Shown: positions 10,655 through 21,423 of the stretch, piece by piece
Layout of the letters: each line of letters begins with the position of its first letter
Position numbering within the stretch: position 1 is the stretch's first letter
Origin: Rattus norvegicus
Lineage: Eukaryota; Chordata; Mammalia; Rodentia; Muridae
Length of the DNA: 64,000 nucleotides
Direction of reading: 5' to 3'
NCBI RefSeq assembly: GCF_036323735.1
Contig: NC_086031.1
Coordinates: 42,828,225 to 42,892,224, forward strand
Program-made: the position numbers and the translations under genes
Notes under the pieces: generated by a model
The model's database searches: none
The model's input: only the letters and a program-made list of their open reading frames with translations
Told to the model about the DNA's origin: nothing

Positions 10655-10860
10655 GCTCACTTTGAACCTGACACTCTCTCATTTGGATGGGCTGTCTGTC
10701 TGTCCAGCAAACCTCTGGAATCTACCTGTCTCTTCCTCCTCAGTCCTATGATTATAAGGGTGCACTGCTATGGGTGGCTTTTAATGTAAGTGCTAGACAT
10801 CAGACTCGAGTCCCCATGCTTGCACAGACAGTACCTTGAAGACAGAACCATCTTCCTAGC
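10655..10860 (-). mobile_element. B3 SINE, partial
   Basis: 'ctacctgtctcttcctcctcagtcctatgattataagggtg' and the end 'cttgcacagacagtacct...ccatcttcctagcccc' follow the reversed B3 layout directly after the preceding B2. Confidence 0.65.
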
Positions 10861-11784
10861 CCCCAGGGGAGTTTTGGACACAAAACAGGATTGACAATCT
10901 AAATCCCAGAAACCTCACTAGCAAGCGGCAGGCCAGAGTAACAGCCTGTGTTGCTGCTCTCTGGGTGGGAGGGGTTATGGGGATTTCAAACACAGTTCTT
11001 TGTTCTCTTGTGTGTTTTCTGAGTCTTACAAAGAGAGTATTTTTCTTGACTATAAAACAATAAACGCTAATAAAAACAATGAGACAAAGGCATAGGTCTG
11101 AATGGGGCTCCAAGAGCTAGGGTCAATAGGCGGGATCCCTGTGGCTCTCGGAGGGCCCTAGCAGGGCATCTAAGGTGGCCAGTTCCAGCGCCTCTCCAGG
11201 AGGCAGCCTATGATTTGCAGTCCAGCCCTGTCAGGGCTAGCCATCCCAGAGGGCCTTGTCCCTGTCTCAGCAAAGGCTTCCTTTGGGAGACTGAGTGAAG
11301 TCTGGAGCTGACTAAATGCACCAGTGCTTTAGGGCTTCCTTGCTTTGTGTAGGAAATGGATTTATTTCAAGAAAAAAAAAAGTCGACAGTCACAACTCTA
11401 AACCCCAAACCATTTTCCATGTGCCAGGGAGTTTCCCTCTGGTAAAAGACTCCTTTTGTGAGGCCCCAGATAAAAGGAATAATCCCTCTCCTGTTTGCCT
11501 TTGGCATAAATGTGGGGTTTTTCACTTGGGTGGTTTGGGATTCTCTGAGAAACCTGACAGGCAAAAACACATCCTGGAACGTGTGGCCAAGTTTGGTGGC
11601 TGGCAGTGTCATTCTTCACTGGAAGGACAGCCTAGACCAGCTCTAGTCTAAGCCTGGGTCCCAGAGCTTACATGCAGGCAACCTCTTGCCCAGAATGCTT
11701 TCCTACAGAGGCACGTGGCTCCATCACTGTATCCCTTACACACATGCCCAACGACCGCTTGTCCTCATATGAAGGCCTCCCTCA
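10861..11784. other. No recognised feature
   Basis: Single-copy-looking sequence. Opposing open frames near 11.37-11.65 kb overlap and match nothing known. Confidence 0.45.
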
Positions 11785-12068
11785 TCAAGAGGGTTCAGTG
11801 GATAAAGCTCTTGTCACATGAGGCCTGAGAATATGTGCTCAGATGCTCAGAACACGGGTAAAGCTGGACACTGTAGGACATGCATCTGTAATTCCAGCAC
11901 TCCTTCAGGGCTGGGAGGCAAGAGGCAGGGGCATCCTCAGAAGGTTGCTGGCCAGCTCACCCCCTGCCCCACACAACAGTGATGTGAGCCCATCTCCAGC
12001 AAAGTGGAAGGTGAGGACTGACCTCTGGCGTGCGTGTATCTGTATTCCACACGTACACATGCATGTAT
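11785..12068 (+). mobile_element. B3 SINE
   Basis: 'aagagggttcagtggataaagctc' head, 'catctgtaattccagcactcc', 'ctgggaggcaagaggcaggggcatcc', 'gtgaggactgacctc' then a CA tail. Old full-length copy. Confidence 0.75.
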
Positions 12069-12107
<39 letters not shown>

Positions 12108-12325
12108 GAGACAGAGACAGAGACAGAGAGACAGACAGATAGACACAGACTAGACACACACACACACAGACAGAGACAGAGAGACAGAGACAGAGACAGA
12201 CAGACATAGACACAGATACAGACACAGACACAGACACAGACACAGACACAGACACAGACACAGACACAGACACAGACACAGACACAGACACAGACACAGA
12301 CACAGACACAGACACAGACACCCAC
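12069..12325. repeat. (CA)n followed by (CAGAGA)n and a near-perfect (CACAGA)n array
   Basis: CA at 12070-12102, mixed CAGAGA/CAGACA to about 12220, then roughly 16 uninterrupted CACAGA hexamers to about 12320. Grew from the 3' tail of the adjoining B3. Confidence 0.97.
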
Positions 12326-12359
12326 ACATACATTGGTCCACCTGTTTGATTTTCCTCCC

Positions 12360-12515
12360 TGGCTGGTACTGGGTATGGTGGTACACATCTGTCATTCTAG
12401 CTCCTGGGATGTGGAGGACCAGGAATTCAATGTAACTCTCAGCCACATAACAAGAATTCAAGATCACACTGGGCTTCATGAGACCTTGTCTCAAAACATT
12501 AAATAAATACATACA
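12360..12515 (+). mobile_element. B1 SINE, old
   Basis: 'ctgggtatggtggtacacatctgtcattctagc' B1 head, 'cacactgggcttcatgagaccttgtctcaaaac' B1 end, A-rich (AAAT/ACAT) tail. Confidence 0.8.
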
Positions 12516-13302
12516 TACACGAAAATGAAAAGAAATCAGAAAGTTGCCCATTGTCTTCATAGTGAAACAGATAAAAATCAGTGCAAAATGAGACTGAGTG
12601 AGTCAAAGACCCGAGCCACAGGCTTCCTGTCATGTTATTTTTTCAGGTTTGTGGGATGTAGAGGGCTTCTTTCGCACAAGGAAGGCACTCCTGGGCGGGG
12701 CGGGGGCGGGGCTTAGCGCTTATTGGATGGCTTCTGTTGGGGAAGGGAGGTTTCTAATCTTTTCCATTCCATCACTCTAAAATCTCATTTTACAGCACAT
12801 TTTAATCTCACATAACAGTCTCTGCTCCTTGAATGCTATTAACCAACCTTAATGCGTGTATTTGATAACGTGTGAAATGTCCCAGCAGGTCCACAGGGAT
12901 CAGTAAAGCGCAGCCGTGAAACTGGCTGGAGCAGATGGAGAAGGGCCCAGCAAATGGAGACTGCTCCTGTGTCTGCTCTCATGACCACCAATTACATCGG
13001 TTGTAGTAGGTGCATTTTCCTGCCGCAGAATGAGTTCTTTTCTATCTATGGTGTAGCGTGGGGTATGATGTAGAGATGTGGACCTTAGGACCACTAGGCA
13101 GGTACAACTTCCGGACAGTACCGGAGAATCAGAGGGAAGGAGAGGAGCCGGAAGAGCTGGTAGGAGCGAGTGTAGACGTGGTTAGGGTGCGGCGACAAAG
13201 GCAGATGAGAAGGGAGGAGAGGCAAGAGGGAGGATTATTGTGGAGGGCAAGAATTGATAAGGAAGGTAGACACAGAACCCCCGCTTTAGCATCCAAACTG
13301 TA
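12516..13302. other. Single-copy DNA with a GC-box cluster
   Basis: No gene recognised. Contains the GC-box and inverted CCAAT cluster at 12692-12726, and a CpG-bearing purine-rich patch at 13080-13290. Confidence 0.45.
12692..12726. promoter_or_regulatory. GC-box cluster with inverted CCAAT box
   Basis: Three overlapping GGGCGG/GGGGCG Sp1/KLF-type boxes at 12692-12712 are followed 10 bases later by ATTGG (inverted CCAAT) at 12722-12726. That arrangement is typical of TATA-less mammalian proximal promoters. No TATA box, first exon or gene is visible nearby, so function is unproven. Confidence 0.4.
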
Positions 13303-13382
13303 GGTCCATTACTTATCGGCGATGTGTGCAGGGTCTCAGTTTGTCTGAGACCCAGTTCCATCATGTATAAAATGGGATTAGT
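13303..13382 (-). mobile_element. MIR fragment
   Basis: 'gtctcagtttgtctgag' and 'catgtataaaatgggattag' match the well-known reversed MIR segment (cctcagtttcctcatctgtaaaatggg). Ancient mammal-wide SINE. Confidence 0.5.
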
Positions 13383-13383
13383 T

Positions 13384-13655
13384 GGGGCTGGAAGAAGGCT
13401 CAGTTGGGGGAAAAAATGCTTGCTGGACAAGCAAGAGCAGCTGAGTTGGAGCCTTGGAAACGATGTGGGAAAAGCTGGGCACTTGATGTCTGTTCGCGAT
13501 CTCAGTGCTGGGGAGCAGAGACAAAAGGATCCCTGGTACTTACTGGCTGGCCAGCCTAGCCTATTTGGTGAATTCCAGGCTGGGGAAAGACCTGTCTCAT
13601 GACAAACAAGGTGGATGGTACCTGAGGAGGACACCTGAGATTCGCCTCTAATCTA
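13384..13655 (+). mobile_element. B3 SINE
   Basis: 'ggggctggaagaaggctcagt' head, 'gcttgctggacaagcaag', 'gatctcagtgctggggagcagagac', 'ggctggccagcctagcc', followed by an ACAT tail. Full length, old. Confidence 0.85.
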
Positions 13656-13891
13656 CATGCAAACATACATACACACATACACACACACACACACAAAAAC
13701 ACACACACACAAACACATACACATACATACACACACATACAAACACATACACACATACATACACACACATATACACACATACAAACACATACACACATAC
13801 ATACACATACACACATACACACATACATACACATACACACACATACACACACATACACACATACATACACATACACACATACACACATATA

Positions 13892-13934
<43 letters not shown>

Positions 13935-13943
13935 ACACACACA
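13656..13943. repeat. (ACAT/ACAC)n array, about 290 bp
   Basis: Alternating ACAC and ATAC tetramers across about 290 bases on the B3 tail; all long frames here are repeat artefacts. Confidence 0.98.
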
Positions 13944-13949
13944 GTCAAA

Positions 13950-14140
13950 AAACAAAGAGTTGACTGAGCAAAGGCACTTGGCTGTTAAGCCCGATGGTCT
14001 GAGTTCTGTCTCTGGGACCCAGGTGGCAGAAAGAGGCAACGAAGTCCACATTGTTGTCCTTAGACCTCCACACTTGAGCAGAGGCACACAGGCATGCTCA
14101 CAATAATAAATAAATGTAACACAAATAAAATAAAATAGAA
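13950..14140 (+). mobile_element. B2/B3-type SINE
   Basis: 'gttgactgagcaaaggcactt', 'gatggtctgagttctgtctctgggacccaggt', 'agacctccacacttgagcagaggcacac', then an AATAAAT tail. Confidence 0.75.
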
Positions 14141-14351
14141 TGAGACCAATCATGCCTTCTTCAGGGACCCATAGTTAATCTCATTAACTATTCTCTAAGT
14201 GGTTTCATGTATAACACAGATAACTCTACACCATTCAGCCCACCCAAGACCCTGGGCCTAAGATCAGTTACAAAATCACAGATGACATTGACCTACCCCT
14301 GGGGGACAGTCTCAAATACTCAAATAATAAAGACAGAATCATTAACATACG

Positions 14352-14422
14352 GACAGAGCTTAGAGGCGAAGTGTTTATCTTGCAGGCCCAAGGCCCTGGG
14401 TTCAATGCCACTGCTATAAGAA
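14352..14422 (+). mobile_element. Old ID-like SINE body
   Basis: 'agagcttagaggcgaagtg...ttgcaggcccaaggccctgggttcaatgcc' matches the ID body with several mutations; the B-box region is recognisable (gggttcaatgcc). Confidence 0.6.
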
Positions 14423-14458
14423 ACCTTTACCCATGATACAACCAGATAGGAAACTGCC

Positions 14459-14765
14459 AGACAGGCAGAGGAGATGGCACAGTGGGTCACGTGCTTCTTG
14501 TACAAACACGAGGAGGGGCTGAGTTCTGGTCTCCAGAGTCTATTTTGGTGTCTGAAACTAACACTGAGAAGGTGGAGGCAGGAAGGTCCTTGGGGCTCAT
14601 GGGCCAGCATAGCCCATCTTGCAAGGCGAGCTTCAGAGTCCGTGGGAAGTGCTTTTGAAAACAGTAAGGTGGACAGTAATGTAGAAGGACATCTGGGGTC
14701 AACCTCAGGCTTCCCCAGATATATCATGGGCTCGCACACTTGCACACACATGTAATGCACTCACA
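14459..14765 (+). mobile_element. B3 SINE
   Basis: 'gaggagatggcacagtgggtcacgtgc' head, 'gagttctggtctccagagtc', 'gaaggtggaggcaggaaggtccttggggctc', then a CAC tail near 14740. Confidence 0.75.
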
Positions 14766-15194
14766 CACATACATACGCAGACTCACAAAATAACTGGTGT
14801 TCCTACCCCAAATTGTTTGTGTCTTATTTCTAGGGATAAGGCTCGGATATAGGCATTTTTAGTTTCCCAAAATTCTTCTGAGGAATTCAGTGATGCAGCT
14901 TTAATGACCACAGCAGCAGTAGGGGTTTGTGGTGGTAACCTGGGATTGAACGGAGTAATGATTCTAATTTACCTAGAAACATATCTCACAGAACAATCAG
15001 GTTTGTGTTCTGAAGACTTTCCATTTTTCTCCATAGTTGCATCCTCAAGTGGAAAATAATAAAGACGTCTGTTCTCCCTCCCTATCTGGTAAACACCTCC
15101 ATTTACATACATATTAACACAGATATCTGCTAAGAGACAAAGAAATATAACCAAAATCTGTTGATTGCTGTTGAATTATTTGTATGTCTGCTGT
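14766..15194. other. No recognised feature
   Basis: Single-copy-looking, AT-rich; nothing recognised. Confidence 0.45.
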
Positions 15195-15498
15195 TCATTT
15201 CTGGTGTGCATATGTCTCCATGTATGTGAAGGTATGTGTACACATGTGTAGACGACTTCTGGTATCATTTCCTTCTGCATGCTGTCCACCTTATTTTTGA
15301 GACAGGGTCTCTTACTGGCCTGGAACTCACCAAGTACACTTGGCTGGTTGGCCACTGCCAAGCCACAGGGAGCCTATTGATAACACAAGATGACCAGCAC
15401 ATACCACTAACTACCCCTGGATTTTTCATATTAGTTCTGGGGATCAAACTCTGGGTCCTGACAAGCCCTGGTCCCCCTGAGCCATCTCCTCAGCCTCT
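15195..15498 (-). mobile_element. B3 SINE
   Basis: Reversed: 'tttttgagacagggtctcttactggcctggaactcacc', 'ttctggggatcaaactctgggtcctgac', 'ctgagccatctcctcagcc'. Full length and relatively well preserved. Confidence 0.9.
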
Positions 15499-16294
15499 TA
15501 AATGTCTTTTTCTTAAATTTCCTTGACCGAAAACGGCATACCTGGCTACTTTGAGAGAAACCAGAAAAGTGACATAGTGTTTTCCGTCTCTGTTGATGGA
15601 GGCAGTCTCTAAGTTCAGGAAAGGAGGGTGGCGGTGATAATTGAATGCTGAGGAGCTCAAGCTAGCCTTTGCCATTCCTCAGAACATGAGAAAGGAAAGA
15701 TTAAGTACCCGAGGTTCCTCACCTGGGCGATCCATAGGTATTTGTTAGTTTTCTGTTTCGTTTTGCTTTTTCATTGTTGTTAATGTTGTTTTGGATGAGG
15801 TATTTACTCTGAACTGCAACACAGAAGCTCCTCGGTTAAGATACATAGATGTGGAGAGAATGGGTGGTGTCCCAGTGTGGGTGGAGAATGCTCTTGGTGT
15901 CAGGGATGCTTGGGGACAGGAGGTCAAAGCCAAAATAAAGGCCAAAGTAACCTCTATTCTAAGTTCTCTCTTACTATACTACAGAAGAAGGTAGGTGACC
16001 ACACCCTTCCCAGCAGTGCCTATAGGCCTCCTGAGGAGCTGATGGAGTCTGTCAGAGCTGTTTATTCCCTGTGTCTGTGAGCCCTGCTTTAAGGTTCTTA
16101 GAGTGGGGTTCACCCTCCAGACTGGCTGGAGCCCTGACCTCCTCCAGCCAAATCTGCTAACTTGCCTCAGGTGATTCCCTAGGTACCTCAAAAGGAAGCT
16201 TAGGGAAACTTCCCACATCGCCTTGCAAATGTGAACTATTGCATTTCTATCCCGATAAATATTTTTCTTTTTTGCCCTGCTTTTCCTCACTGTT
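15499..16294. other. No recognised feature
   Basis: Single-copy-looking; nothing recognised on either strand. Confidence 0.45.
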
Positions 16295-16430
16295 CCCACA
16301 TTTTTGAGGCAGAGCCTCATGTGTTCCAGGCTGCCTTTGAGCCACTGTGTATCCGAGGATGGTCTTAACTCCTGATCCTCCTGCTTCCTCTTCCAGGAAC
16401 CTGGGGTCCCAGGCCTGGCCCACCTTGCTC
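16295..16430 (-). mobile_element. B1 SINE, diverged
   Basis: Reversed B1: 'tttttgaggcagagcctcatgtgttccaggctgcc', 'gatggtcttaactcctgatcctcctgc', 'ctggggtcccaggcctggccc'. Confidence 0.7.
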
Positions 16431-16757
16431 AGTTTATGTGATGTTGAGAAGGGAACGCAGTGCTTCACGAAGGCAGACAAGCACGCTGCCACCATTGCTG
16501 CACGTCTCATTCCGCTCCTGCTGTTTAATTCCTTGAATTTAGTCCTTGTAGACTGTTTTCTTGACAGCTTGGCACATGATATGTGACACCTGAAATCTTT
16601 CTAATGATCTCCCTGGTTAGTGGACAGCTTACCATCCAGATGGCCAGGACCGTGAGATATCAGATCCCACCTCAGGTCAGGTTGGGAATGGCAGACTTAA
16701 CTGGCTTGCCCATTCTTGGACCAGTCCAAAGGTTGCTTTTGAACATTTGAGAAACAG
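16431..16757. other. No recognised feature
   Basis: Single-copy-looking; nothing recognised. Confidence 0.45.
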
Positions 16758-16973
16758 AAATAGAAGGCTGACTTAGGTGAGAGAGTGCTTGCATCAAGTG
16801 TGAGGAGTTCCTAGCACTGTACAAACCAGGTAGAGTGGCAGGTGCCCGAAATCCTAGAAGCAATCAGATAGCTTTGCACTTGGGAAGTGAAAGCAGGAAG
16901 GTCAAAAGTTCAAGGTTATCTTTAATTACATAGTAAGTGTGAGGCCAGCCTGCCTATGTTCCATGAGACTGCA

Positions 16974-16975
<2 letters not shown>
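16758..16975 (+). mobile_element. B4 (ID_B1-type) SINE
   Basis: ID-like half 'gaaggctgacttaggtgagagagtgcttgc', 'gttcctagcactgtacaaaccagg', then a B1-like half 'ggtagagtggcaggtgcccgaaatcctag' ending 'gcctatgttccatgagactgcatc'. Confidence 0.75.

Positions 16976-17036
<61 letters not shown>
16976..17036. repeat. (CA)n microsatellite, about 30 units
   Basis: Pure CA run replacing the A-tail of the B4 immediately upstream. Confidence 0.98.
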
Positions 17037-17038
<2 letters not shown>

Positions 17039-17869
17039 AATTTCCCATTATAGTTACCAGGCATAAATGTAATTTCCTTCTTGGTGAACTAGTTACATAT
17101 TAACCATTGCACACATTTACCACATTGTTACAGATATAGTTGTAAAACCTTCCCATCAAAGATACATATGTCCAAATACTTTATTTGAACTGCACATGCA
17201 TTTACAGCACATGACGGTTATACCAATGGGCATACCCTGGTCAGGCCAGCTGTTAATGAACAGTTCTTAGATGATTATGCCATAACATATTTGACCACAC
17301 GTGCTCAATGACTGACGAGGGGATTATATTCAAATGAACCCACTGTACATTGAAATATTTTAAGAATGCATTTCATACAGACACGACCTACCCAACGTTA
17401 TGCTCTGCCCAGCCCACCTTATGCATGTTAAAAACACAAACACCCCACAGCTTGGCGAAGTCATTTGACGCATCACTTTTTTACAGTAATAGCATTGAAC
17501 AGCTCGTGGAAATGATTAAACACGCTACTGAAAGTGAAAGGCAGGATGCTTGTCTGGGCATGTGTTCACACATCGCTGTTCAGTTCAACTAGCCTGAGTT
17601 GGCAACTGTACATGTTTTTTAATTTTTGGCTTTCATGTTGTTTCTATTTTTTCTGTCAAAAGCAGTGTGCCGATGAAAGTCTCCTTCCAGCTGAATATCC
17701 AGTGATGACCATATTTTAGATTAAGTTCTGTGGGATTAATGATCGACTTTGTGCGGCACAGAAGCACTCCAGGGAAACACGGGCTATGTATCTAAATGAT
17801 AGGCAGTTATTCGAGGCTGTATACTGGGGGAAGAAAACCTCAGGGAGCCTCCCAGTATGACCAATCTGA
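17037..17869. other. Repeat-free single-copy block
   Basis: 830 bases without any SINE or microsatellite. Contains a bHLH/CRE-like 'cacacgtgctc', 'catttgacgcatcac' and several ATTA/TAAT cores. Possible conserved non-coding DNA; no exon seen. Confidence 0.4.
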
Positions 17870-18095
17870 GTAAGAGGGCTGGCATATGGCTCTGTTGGTA
17901 GAATGCTTGCTTGGGAGTGTGAGTACCTGAATTTGAGTCCCAAAACCCAAGGAAAAGTATCTGGCATGGTACCACACGCATGCTTGTAAGCCCAGTGTTG
18001 GAGAGGCGGAGACAGGAGGATCTCAGGAGCTTACCACCAGGCAGCCTGGCCTGGGTGTGTTGCTGGCCAGTGACAGGCTCTGTCTTAAAGCAGGT
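17870..18095 (+). mobile_element. B3 SINE
   Basis: 'gagggctggcatatggctctgttgg', 'gtaccacacgcatgcttgtaagcccagtgttggagaggcggagacaggaggatctc', 'gttgctggccagtgacaggctctgtctt'. Confidence 0.85.
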
Positions 18096-19129
18096 GGGAA
18101 GTGTTTCTCTGTCTATAAAGTGAAAATCACATCAATGCGTTCAGTAAACGAAGCAGAGTGACACCATGAAGAAAAACTTTTACAGAAAAGGCCCTGCTCA
18201 TCTCACAGAGTGGAAGACAGAGCTGAACGGTGGAGCCTCTGGCAAGCCAGGGAAAGCCGACTTTGAGCACCCTAGCATGCTTCTGTCAGCAGGTTCTCAG
18301 GAAGAGGGAGCAGATTGGCTGCAGTGAATCGGTCTTCCCAGGCCAAGCCTCCTCTTCAGGAGAGTAGGATTAGAGAGTTCGATCGGCAGTTCCATTGCAG
18401 TCATGTGGCATGAAGAAATGGTGTCTCTGTAACATGGAGAGACGTACCAGGTGTCTGCTCGTGAAACCAGGATGCTCACTCTCGGATTCTAGAAAGATTC
18501 TGGATTCTGGCTTACGGTTTCAGGCTTGTGGGTTGTCTTAAACTATAGCCAGTGTGGCTATGGTGGATCTTAATTACTAACTCCCAAATAAGCCATTGCG
18601 ATTGTATGGGAACAAGGGTAAGGATTCGCTGACAAAAATAAACAAACAACAAACAAAACAGCAACAAACCTCCAGTGCTTCCTCTTTTGACCGCATTTGA
18701 CTAAAATGCAATTTTCCTGGGAGGGCTTTCTTAGATGGGCCGCATCAGAATTCCCCCGTGAGGCTAGTCTCTGCCTCATCTTTAGTCATCATCACCCACA
18801 CTTAAAGTGTTGAGATCCTGAATCCCTACACCCCAGTTGGGAGAATTCGTCTCTCTGTTCAGGAAGCATTTGGGAATGAGAGATTTTTCTCTCCCATCCA
18901 GCTCCAAAGAGAACTTGTCTTGGTTTTGTGACAGTATTTGGTTTGTGAATGGTATTAAGTTTGGAGTTCAAGGGAGACACTAAGATGGACTGGCTTTTGG
19001 GGTAAGAGATTTATTAGAACAGCTATCAATGCCATCGGCAGTCAGACAGCACTGGGGGCGTGCTCTCAGGAGAGTTCAAGCCTCGAGGCAGAATGATGGG
19101 GGGCTTCTTGTAGATACCAGAGAAAGGGA
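18096..19129. other. No recognised feature
   Basis: Single-copy-looking. The patch 'gtaagagatttattag' near 19000 resembles 'gtgagatttattgagg' near 29490 and may be an LTR-like scrap, not called. Confidence 0.45.
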
Positions 19130-19282
19130 ATATATAATAATAATATTATAATATATAACATTATAATTATATAATATAATATTAATATTATAATATATTA
19201 TATTATAATTATATTATATAATAATATACAATATATAATAATTATATATTATATGTGTAATATATAATATATATATATAAGT
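19130..19282. repeat. AT-only palindromic tract
   Basis: About 150 bases of almost pure A/T in overlapping TATAATA/ATTATA units with many inverted repeats, able to form cruciforms. Confidence 0.95.
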
Positions 19283-19427
19283 TCTGTACTATGTGGTTGA
19301 TTGCAAATAAATGTTTGCAATCTGACTGTCTCAGAGGCATCAAATGTACATCCATGAGCCTCTGAAGATCTTCTCTCAGCTCCTGGGCATGAGGAAGGGG
19401 AACCTTACATTGCCAGGGGGGAGGGAA

Positions 19428-19492
19428 TCTTGCTGAGATGGCTCATTTGGTAAGGGTGCTTGCTGCACAAGTATGGCAGCCTGAGTTCACCG
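19428..19492 (+). mobile_element. B2/B3-type SINE, 5' piece (split element)
   Basis: 'ttgctgagatggctcatttggtaagggtgcttgctgc' and 'gcctgagttcac' are the tRNA-like head of a B2/B3 SINE. The matching 3' part appears after the DNA transposon, at 19898-19970. Confidence 0.65.
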
Positions 19493-19890
19493 GGTGTGGT
19501 GATTTAGATGGGACATGACTCTCCTATAGGCTTACATATTTGATTACTTGGTCCCTGGTTGGTAGTGCTGTTTGGGGAGGATGTGGACCCTTCAGGAGGT
19601 GGAAGCTTGCTGGAGGATGTTCATTACTGGAGCGACTTTCAGAGTTCATAGCCTCACGTCACTTCTAGATCACTCTGCCCCAAGCTTGCCATAGATGTAA
19701 TCTCTCAATTTCCTATCCACACCATCCCAGCCATTATGGCGTCTCCATCTGGACCCATATGCTCAGGTAAACTCATTCTTCCTTAAGCTGCCTCTGGTGG
19801 TGGTGGTGGTGGGTTTGTTTTTGTTTTTGTTGTTGTTTTGGTTTGTTTGTTTGTCTTTTAATCATAGCAACAGGAAAGTATCTGATTAAA
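19493..19890 (+). mobile_element. URR1-like rodent hAT transposon carrying a (GGT)/(TTTG) expansion
   Basis: 'gtggtgatttagatggg' head, 'cttacatatttgattacttggtccctgg', 'gctgtttggggaggatg', then after the expansion the terminal block 'catagcaacaggaaagtatctgatta'. Landmarks match the copy at 46.56-46.94 kb. Confidence 0.6.
19795..19860. repeat. (GGT)n then (TTTG/TTG)n
   Basis: Five GGT units, then TTTG/TTG units, within the transposon. Confidence 0.9.
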
Positions 19891-19897
19891 TGAAGTA

Positions 19898-19970
19898 AAG
19901 GTGGGAGGAGAGAACCGACTCTTCAGACTTGTCCATTGATCTCCATATGCATGAGTACCTATCTAGGTCT
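19898..19970 (+). mobile_element. B2/B3-type SINE, 3' piece (split element)
   Basis: 'aggtgggaggagagaaccgactctt' followed by 'tgtccattgatctccatatgcatg' is the usual continuation of the SINE head seen at 19428-19492. Confidence 0.6.
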
Positions 19971-20173
19971 TGTCCTAGACAGCCCAGTGTGACTTTTTTC
20001 CACAAACAATCAGATGTGGTCAGTGCTGGCCAGTCAGGGGAGAATGATGGAGAGATAGGGGCGGGAGAGTGTAGTCTGGCCTATATGCCTTTACTCACAG
20101 GCTCAACTAGATTGGCTATGTCCAGTGAGCCTCAGGGAGCCTCTCTTCTCCTTTCCGATGCTGGGATAGTAAG

Positions 20174-20610
20174 TTGTTCTGGTTTCATTTCGTCTCTGTG
20201 ATAAAACACTCTGACAAAAAGCAACTTATTGGAAGAAAGGATATACTTAGCTTATACCTCCAGATCACAGACTGTCATTGGGGGAAGTTGGGCAGGAACT
20301 CAAGTTAGGAACTTGAAGCAGAAATCACAGAGGAACACTGCTTCTTGGCCAAGAGACTCTTGTTTAACTAGCTTTCTTATGAAGCCCAGGATCACTTGTC
20401 TAGGGAAGATGCCACCCACACTGGACTGGAACCTCCCGCCCCACATCCGTTAACAATCACGATAATCTTTCAAAGACAAGCCCGCACGCCAATCCGATCT
20501 AGGCAATTCCTCAGTCCCTCTCACAGGACTCTAGGCTGGGTCAGGTGGACAATTAAATCTTACACCCTCTCATATGACTCCAGGCGGTGACAGCTGGGCA
20601 ATCAAAGTCA
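20174..20610. mobile_element. RCHARR1/URR1-like rodent hAT transposon
   Basis: 'ctctgtgataaaacactctgacaaaaagcaacttattgg', 'gggcaggaactcaag', 'gcccaggatcacttgtctagggaagatgccacccacactgg' and 'gccaatccgatctaggcaattcctcag' are landmarks of a very common rodent repeat. Nearly full length. Confidence 0.65.
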
Positions 20611-20621
20611 GCAAGGAACCA

Positions 20622-20712
20622 AGCACATACCACCATGCAGGCTTTTTTACACGAGTTCTGGGAAACCAAGGTACTAAACGCTCACAAGGCAAGCACTTCA
20701 CAGGATGAGCTC
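20622..20712 (-). mobile_element. B3 SINE 5' end, reversed
   Basis: 'cataccaccatgcaggcttttttacacgagttctgggaa' and 'caaggcaagcacttcacaggatgagctccc' are the reversed head region of B3. Confidence 0.55.
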
Positions 20713-21423
20713 CCACGGCCACCGTGAGAGTCTTTTACAATTCACCCTGGAGGTTCATTTACCTTGCTTTTCTGGCAGGTGGCTAAGGTTGAGTAGCTGT
20801 GGCTTGAAAGCAGACTTATTTCAACGCTTACACAGAAGTCCAGTCCTCAGGCAGGGAGGGACAAGGTCCCCTGCTCTGATTCTAGAGATGAAGGAACCGA
20901 CTTCTCCAAGGTTGACGGCTGATGTCAGCAGAGACGCTCAGCTTTGACAGGCCAAGTCAGAATTAAAGCTTATTCTTCCAACTCAGCTCCCAGCTCTGTC
21001 CAAACCCTTAGAGAAACTGGAGGGGTACATGGGGATTTTCCAGCTTGCTTTAAGGAGGATCAAGGAGACATTCGGGTGAGTCCCAAAGATCTTTCAAGCC
21101 TATAAAGGAAAGAACCCTTTGAGGCCTTTAGTTGCTGTCTGGGAGGTCTTTATGTCATCTCTGTGTTTTACAGTTTGATTTAAGCTACCAGTTCTGCGTT
21201 CCATGTCTTCTGCATGCATGAAGGGGTTAGCTCATGCCAGCATCCTGAAAGATGGGCTTATGCTTTGAAAAAATATTCTGGAAGGATTTACAACCTCTGT
21301 TACATCAGGAGCCTGCTTTAGTGTCTTCTCTCCGTCCAGCAATGAGATTTAAACCCAGAGAATACTGCTCCTGGATGCAAGCACTGGACGAAGAGTCTGA
21401 CCACGTGACATCTCTAGCATCAT
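20713..21423. other. No firm feature
   Basis: Single-copy-looking; 20880-20910 has a faint MIR-like 'agagatgaaggaaccgac' but is too short to call. Confidence 0.4.

Noticed and set aside
11905..12560. Several minus-strand frames of 136-143 codons rich in Cys/Val/Ser/Leu
   Set aside because: Products of the (CACAGA)n and CA arrays.
13556..14153. Frames of 130-166 codons on both strands
   Set aside because: Entirely within the ACAT/ACAC array and its B3/B2 flanks.
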